This document shows positions 60,279 through 64,000 of a stretch of DNA of 64,000 nucleotides, piece by piece. Numbering within the stretch: position 1 is the first letter of the stretch; each line of letters begins with the position of its first letter. Made by a program: the position numbers and the translations under genes. The notes below the pieces were generated by a model. It saw nothing but the letters and a program-made list of their open reading frames with translations, did no database searches and had not been told where the DNA came from. The stretch lies in the NCBI GenBank assembly GCA_963711255.1, contig CAVQDO010000023.1:62001-126000 (forward strand). Reading direction: 5' to 3'. The stretch comes from GCA-2746365 sp963711255 (GTDB taxonomy: Bacteria; Pseudomonadota; Gammaproteobacteria; SZUA-229).

Positions 60279-60318
60279 AAATCCTTAAAGCATACGTTTC
60301 GTTATTTCTCGAAGCCTG

Positions 60319-60324
60319 TATAAT
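60319..60324 (+). promoter_or_regulatory. Perfect -10 box very close to the prfC start
   Basis: TATAAT ends 9 bases before the prfC ATG, and there is no ribosome site before the ATG. The -35 match is poor. If the box is used, the message would start a few bases before the ATG, making it nearly leaderless. Confidence 0.4.
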
Positions 60325-60333
60325 TGCGCCGCT

Positions 60334-61923
60334 ATGGCATATTTAGAAGAAGTAAAACGCAGGCGAACATTCGCCATTATCTCCCATCCCGATGCGGGTA
60401 AAACCACGCTGACCGAAAAACTGCTGTTATTCAGCGGTGCGATTCAACTGGCGGGTACGGTAAAAGGCAGAAAAGCAGCGCGTCACGCCACCTCGGACTG
60501 GATGGAGCTGGAAAAGCAGCGCGGAATTTCCGTGACTTCTTCAGTGATGCAATTTCCACACAAGGATTGCATTATTAATCTACTGGATACACCGGGACAC
60601 GCTGATTTCTCGGAAGATACCTATCGAACCTTAACCGCTGTCGATTCGGCGTTGATGGTAATTGATGCCGCAAAGGGTGTCGAGGAACGAACCATAAAAT
60701 TAATGGATGTCTGTCGTCTTCGCACCACGCCGATTATTACTTTTGTCAACAAGATGGATCGTGAAGCGCGTGAGCCTATCGATATCCTTGACGAAATTGA
60801 AACCATCCTGAATATTAACTGTGCACCGATTACCTGGCCGATAGGTATGGGTAAAAATTTCAGGGGTGTGTTTAACCTGGCAAGCAATACCGTGCATTTC
60901 TTTAGTGCGACTCACGGCGGAAAAATACAGCAGGGTGATGTTATTGAAGGCCTGGACAATCCTCAGCTTGATGAGATTTTAGGCAGCCTGGCAGACGAAA
61001 TACGAGATGAAATTGAGCTGGTGAAAGGTGCCAGTCACGGGTTTGACCTGGAAGCCTATCAAAAGGGTGAACTTACACCGGTGTTTTTCGGCTCGGGTAT
61101 TAATAATTTTGGTGTCGGTGAGTTGCTTGATGCGCTGAATGATTTTGCGCCTTCGCCAAGGCCGCGTGAAACACAAAGCCGTCTGGTTGAACCTGAAGAA
61201 GAAAAGTTCACCGGTTTCGTGTTCAAAATACAGGCGAATATGGACCCGGGTCACCGCGACAGGATTGCTTTTGTACGTATCTGTTCAGGCACTTATAAAA
61301 AAGGCATGAAAGTAAAACATGTGCGTCTGGGTAAAGATATAAAACTGGCCGATGCTGTTACCTTTATGGCTTCTGACCGTGAACAGGTCGAAGAAGCATT
61401 TACTGGTGATATTATCGGGCTTCATAATCACGGCACAATGAGAATTGGTGACACTTTCACACAGGGTGAAGACCTGGCGTTTACCGGTATTCCTAATTTT
61501 GCTCCCGAGCTGTTTCGCCGTGCTCAATTGAAAGATCCGCTTAAAATGAAGGCGCTGCAAAAGGGCCTGATGCAATTATGTGAAGAGGGTGCCAGCCAGC
61601 TTTACCGTCCATTGCATAATAATGATTTGATTTTAGGTGCGGTTGGTGTTTTGCAGTTTGAGGTCGTTAAACACCGTCTTATGAACGAGTATAGTGTTGA
61701 CTGTGATTTTGAAGCGGTTAATGTGACCACGGCGCGCTGGATAGAATGTGATGATGAAAAAGAGCTGGCAAAATTCAAGGACAGACAGACAACAAACCTT
61801 GCTCTCGATCATGCAGGAGACCTGGCTTACATCGCGCCGACAAGGGTTAACCTGGAAATGACTATCGAAAAATGGCCGAAGATTAAATTCCTTTCAACGC
61901 GTGAGCATGGGATTTATAGTTAG
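60334..61923 (+). CDS. prfC: Peptide chain release factor RF3
   Basis: Translational GTPase recycling RF1/RF2. 529 residues. G1 SHPDAGKTTLTEKLL at about 17-31, G3 DTPGHADF, G4 N-K-M-D. The family stretch EKQRGISVTSSVMQF marks RF3, and the C-terminus matches. Single gene, ended by a palindromic repeat region. Confidence 0.97.
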   Translation: MAYLEEVKRRRTFAIISHPDAGKTTLTEKLLLFSGAIQLAGTVKGRKAARHATSDWMELEKQRGISVTSSVMQFPHKDCIINLLDTPGHADFSEDTYRTLTAVDSALMVIDAAKGVEERTIKLMDVCRLRTTPIITFVNKMDREAREPIDILDEIETILNINCAPITWPIGMGKNFRGVFNLASNTVHFFSATHGGKIQQGDVIEGLDNPQLDEILGSLADEIRDEIELVKGASHGFDLEAYQKGELTPVFFGSGINNFGVGELLDALNDFAPSPRPRETQSRLVEPEEEKFTGFVFKIQANMDPGHRDRIAFVRICSGTYKKGMKVKHVRLGKDIKLADAVTFMASDREQVEEAFTGDIIGLHNHGTMRIGDTFTQGEDLAFTGIPNFAPELFRRAQLKDPLKMKALQKGLMQLCEEGASQLYRPLHNNDLILGAVGVLQFEVVKHRLMNEYSVDCDFEAVNVTTARWIECDDEKELAKFKDRQTTNLALDHAGDLAYIAPTRVNLEMTIEKWPKIKFLSTREHGIYS

Positions 61924-61940
61924 TTAATGACAGCGTTTGA

Positions 61941-62020
61941 ACCACAGAGGCACAGAGACTCAGAGTTTTAAAAGATTTTTCTGTTACAGCAAACAAAGGT
62001 TTTTCTCTGCGTCTCTGTGC
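61941..62020. repeat. Third member of the CGCAGAGACGCAGAGG repeat family
   Basis: ACCACAGAGGCACAGAGACT on the left and CTCTGCGTCTCTGTGC on the right pair over 16 bases (61950-61965 with 62005-62020, one mismatch). The middle is AT-rich. It separates the convergent prfC and MBL-fold genes. Confidence 0.8.
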
Positions 62021-62036
62021 ATCAAGTTTTTAGCTA

Positions 62037-63047
62037 CTAAAACTCCGCCGCTTCCACTTCACCATAAGCCTGCGCACCATGCGGGCCGATTTCAAGTTCG
62101 TAGCCTGCCCAGTCTTTGTAGGCGTCGGTTGTTTCCCGGGTGATAGTGATGACATCACTGCTATCCAGGTCTTCTTCAAAGGCTTTTTGAGCGGCTTCGT
62201 AGATCAGCATTAAATATCCCAGGTAATCTTCGACCATTTTTTTATCGCCGGTGGGTCCGTGTCCTGGCACATAAGTATTTATGTCACTTTCGAGAATGGT
62301 GTTGATCGTTGAAATATTCCCCTGGAAGGTGCCATCCGATGTTCTGGGAAGACGCAGCGATAACACATTATCACCCAGGAAGACGACAGACTGATCGACG
62401 ACCTCAATCATGATATCTGTTTTGGTATGCGCGACACCATAATGATGAATTTTAAACCGGGTATCGCCGACTGTAATAATATCTTCATTATCAACCGTGT
62501 GTTGCGGTGCAACCACAATGGTGCCATCACTGGCGCCTTCGGTCATGCGACTCATCGTATTGACCCAGTTTTCACCCTCGCCGTTTTTAATTTCGACCAG
62601 CATTTGCGGATGGCCATATATTTTCACCTCGGGGTAGGCATCCTTAATTGCCTGGTTACCTAGCCAGTGGTCACCGTGAATATGGGTGTTAAATACGGCA
62701 ACAACAGGCTGATCACTGATTTTTTTAATCTCGGCCAGTACGTTATTACCAATATGTACTGTTGAACCAGGATCAATCACGACCAGTCCAGCGGAGGTTT
62801 TGACCAGCCCGGGATTGTTCATAAAACCTTTGTTGCCCGGGTTTGGCAGCTCACGCGGGCCATGAATAATCCAGGTGTTCTCCGCGACTTTATCAAATGC
62901 ATAGGGAAAATCAGCATTACTGCTAACAGCGACGCCAGCTTGTGTTTTGCTTTCTGTATTTTCCTGGTTGCCATCATTTGATGGGGAGCATGCAGTGAGT
63001 AATGCGAGTAATGAAAGTACCGATATTATTCTTTTCTGAAAATTCAT
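62037..63047 (-). CDS. Metallo-beta-lactamase-fold lipoprotein
   Basis: 336 residues from the ATG that opens a lipoprotein signal with lipobox A-L-L-T-A-C (Cys19); the frame is open far upstream but without a signal-like start. Zinc motif T-H-I-H-G-D-H with the HxHxDH pattern, and later ligands in V-P-G-H-G-P-T-G and further on. The relatives hydrolyse various substrates: quinoprotein relay partners, lactones, sulfur-compound hydrolases. The true substrate is unknown. Despite the fold this is not evidence for antibiotic resistance. A sulfur-metabolism role would be a guess. Confidence 0.9.
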   Translation of the reverse strand: MNFQKRIISVLSLLALLTACSPSNDGNQENTESKTQAGVAVSSNADFPYAFDKVAENTWIIHGPRELPNPGNKGFMNNPGLVKTSAGLVVIDPGSTVHIGNNVLAEIKKISDQPVVAVFNTHIHGDHWLGNQAIKDAYPEVKIYGHPQMLVEIKNGEGENWVNTMSRMTEGASDGTIVVAPQHTVDNEDIITVGDTRFKIHHYGVAHTKTDIMIEVVDQSVVFLGDNVLSLRLPRTSDGTFQGNISTINTILESDINTYVPGHGPTGDKKMVEDYLGYLMLIYEAAQKAFEEDLDSSDVITITRETTDAYKDWAGYELEIGPHGAQAYGEVEAAEF

Positions 63048-63061
63048 AATTAATACCAAAA

Positions 63062-63421
63062 TTATTTTTCTGTTAATAGTAATAAGGCTAAAGCAATAAC
63101 TGCTGGCAAAGCCTGTATCCATAGTATCGTGCGTTTGGCAGTCATGCCGCCATATATGCCTGCAATAATAATACATATAAGGAAAAAGACCAATGCATCG
63201 TAACCGTTTGTACTGAGCAGGCTCCATAGTAAACCGGCCGCGAGGAAACCGTTATATAAACCCTGGTTAGCTGCCAGTGTGGCAGATTGACGGGCATATT
63301 CTTCTGAGAGGCCAAATGTTTTTCGGCCAAACGGTGTTTTCCAGAGAAACATTTCGAGCACAAGAAATAATACGTGCAGAACAATGACCAGGCAGATGCT
63401 GATAATTGTTAATGTATTCAT
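63062..63421 (-). CDS. DUF1304 membrane protein
   Basis: 119 residues, four membrane helices (about 5-25, 45-62, 68-90, 95-115). W-K-T-P-F-G-R-K-T-F-G-L and A-N-Q-G-L-Y-N-G-F-L-A-A-G-L-L-W match DUF1304 (transporter-like, no assigned function). Starts four bases inside the end of the DUF1415 gene and ends 14 bases before the MBL-fold gene, so all three are one unit. Confidence 0.92.
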   Translation of the reverse strand: MNTLTIISICLVIVLHVLFLVLEMFLWKTPFGRKTFGLSEEYARQSATLAANQGLYNGFLAAGLLWSLLSTNGYDALVFFLICIIIAGIYGGMTAKRTILWIQALPAVIALALLLLTEK

Positions 63422-63987
63422 GATTCCTGCTGCATGATTTTATTTAATGTTTGCTGCATAGCCTGGTAGCCAATTGCCTGCAGCCTGTTGATGTTGTCCT
63501 GTGGCACCTGCTCAATGTTTTCATAGCTGGCTATGGCCCGTTCAAGACTGTCTTCTCGAATCAGGTGCAACATCGGGTAGGGCGAGCGATTAGTAAAATT
63601 ACTGGCATCATTTTTATCACTGCCGGCAAAAAGATATTCCGGGTGAAAACTGGCGAGTTGATATACGCCTGTATAGTTGAGATCTTCCAGTAATAAATTG
63701 GCCAGGTGTAACAGCTCCAGGTAATCATCAAACGACTGGTAGCCATGAGGAAATATAGCCAGGCTGGTTTCAATGTCTGTTGATTCGTCGAGCTGGTTAA
63801 AACAGGCAGCCAGCTGCTGTAGATCCAGTTCCATGCTGTCATTACTGATAATGGAATAGTTGATGCTGTTATCAATGAAAACCTGCGATGCAAAAGGGCA
63901 AAGGTTTAAACCAATAACAACCTGGCTGATCCAGTCCTTTGTTTGCTGAATTACGGCCTGCTCAGTAATAGTCTGGTTCAATGTCAA
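63418..63987 (-). CDS. DUF1415 protein
   Basis: 189 residues, cytoplasmic. V-I-G-L-N-L-C-P-F-A near the N-terminus and S-F-H-P-E-Y-L-F-A-G with N-R-S-P-Y-P-M-L-H-L-I-R-E match DUF1415, a conserved gammaproteobacterial family without known activity. Ends in a 4-base overlap with the DUF1304 gene. Complete at the window edge. Confidence 0.93.
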   Translation of the reverse strand: MTLNQTITEQAVIQQTKDWISQVVIGLNLCPFASQVFIDNSINYSIISNDSMELDLQQLAACFNQLDESTDIETSLAIFPHGYQSFDDYLELLHLANLLLEDLNYTGVYQLASFHPEYLFAGSDKNDASNFTNRSPYPMLHLIREDSLERAIASYENIEQVPQDNINRLQAIGYQAMQQTLNKIMQQES

Positions 63988-64000
63988 ATACTGGTTGAGT

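Noticed and set aside
62037..63047. The MBL-fold lipoprotein as an antibiotic-resistance beta-lactamase
   Set aside because: The fold is shared by many hydrolases; no carbapenemase signature beyond the generic zinc motif, and no mobile or resistance context.

Overview
The window is a chromosomal segment from a gammaproteobacterium that very probably oxidises reduced sulfur. Four things point there. The gene orders are typical of Gammaproteobacteria: argJ next to a Nudix-ThiE fusion and zapD-coaE-pilD-pilC-pilB; ybgC-tolQRAB-pal-cpoB-queE-queC; ruvCAB after a YebC gene; a UDG-fold (psi-like) gene followed by rimI. There is a type IVa pilus set under a PilS/PilR pair. There is a soxXYZA cluster for periplasmic thiosulfate oxidation. 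Nearly every other gene is a conserved housekeeping gene. No phage, plasmid backbone, CRISPR array or restriction system was seen.

Layout: 1-4.7 kb holds the end of secA, argJ and a Nudix/ThiE-like fusion. 4.7-10.1 kb is a minus-strand block zapD, coaE, pilD, pilC, pilB. 10.3-16.4 kb holds a TfpZ-like accessory gene, two tandem pilins, a REP-associated (RAYT-type) transposase and pilR/pilS; pilS is preceded by a 28-residue membrane peptide gene. 16.5-31.6 kb is mostly housekeeping: nadE, bamD, rluD, pgeF, clpB with a heat-shock promoter, a GGDEF/EAL protein, an SDR, fmdB-type gene, aspS, nadA, a lipase-like hydrolase and a small membrane protein. 31.7-32.6 kb is gene-free and is built from a long inverted repeat plus a third partial copy. 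32.7-42.7 kb carries yebC, ruvCAB, the Tol-Pal operon and queE/queC. 42.8-43.1 kb has tRNA-Lys preceded by a tandem duplication of its promoter and 5' end. 43.3-51.1 kb has an unrecognised gene, soxXYZA, a BepA-type protease, a FadL-family porin and an unrecognised secreted protein. 51.3-57.5 kb is ilvI-ilvH-ilvC, pssA and leuA; leuA has a leucine-rich leader peptide upstream. 57.5-64 kb has a psi/UDG-like gene, rimI, a putative metalloprotease lipoprotein with a small secreted partner, prfC, a metallo-beta-lactamase-fold lipoprotein, and DUF1304 and DUF1415 genes.

How the genes work together: PilD processes the two pilins, PilB and PilC drive and anchor pilus assembly, and PilS/PilR with sigma-54 probably switch the main pilin on; a good -24/-12 promoter lies in front of it. 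SoxXA and SoxYZ form the front end of the Sox pathway, but soxB is not in the window. IlvIH-IlvC and LeuA form the branched-chain amino-acid block. Tol-Pal-CpoB, BamD and the BepA-like protease serve the outer membrane.

The least ordinary features are the leucine leader peptide in front of leuA, the tRNA-Lys promoter duplication, the long inverted repeat, and a hairpin motif (GCC-ATGGAN-GGY) that the last two share. Next come a family of CGCAGAGACGCAGAGG repeats in three gaps and the short membrane peptide before pilS. All calls are from reading the sequence; no database search was run.
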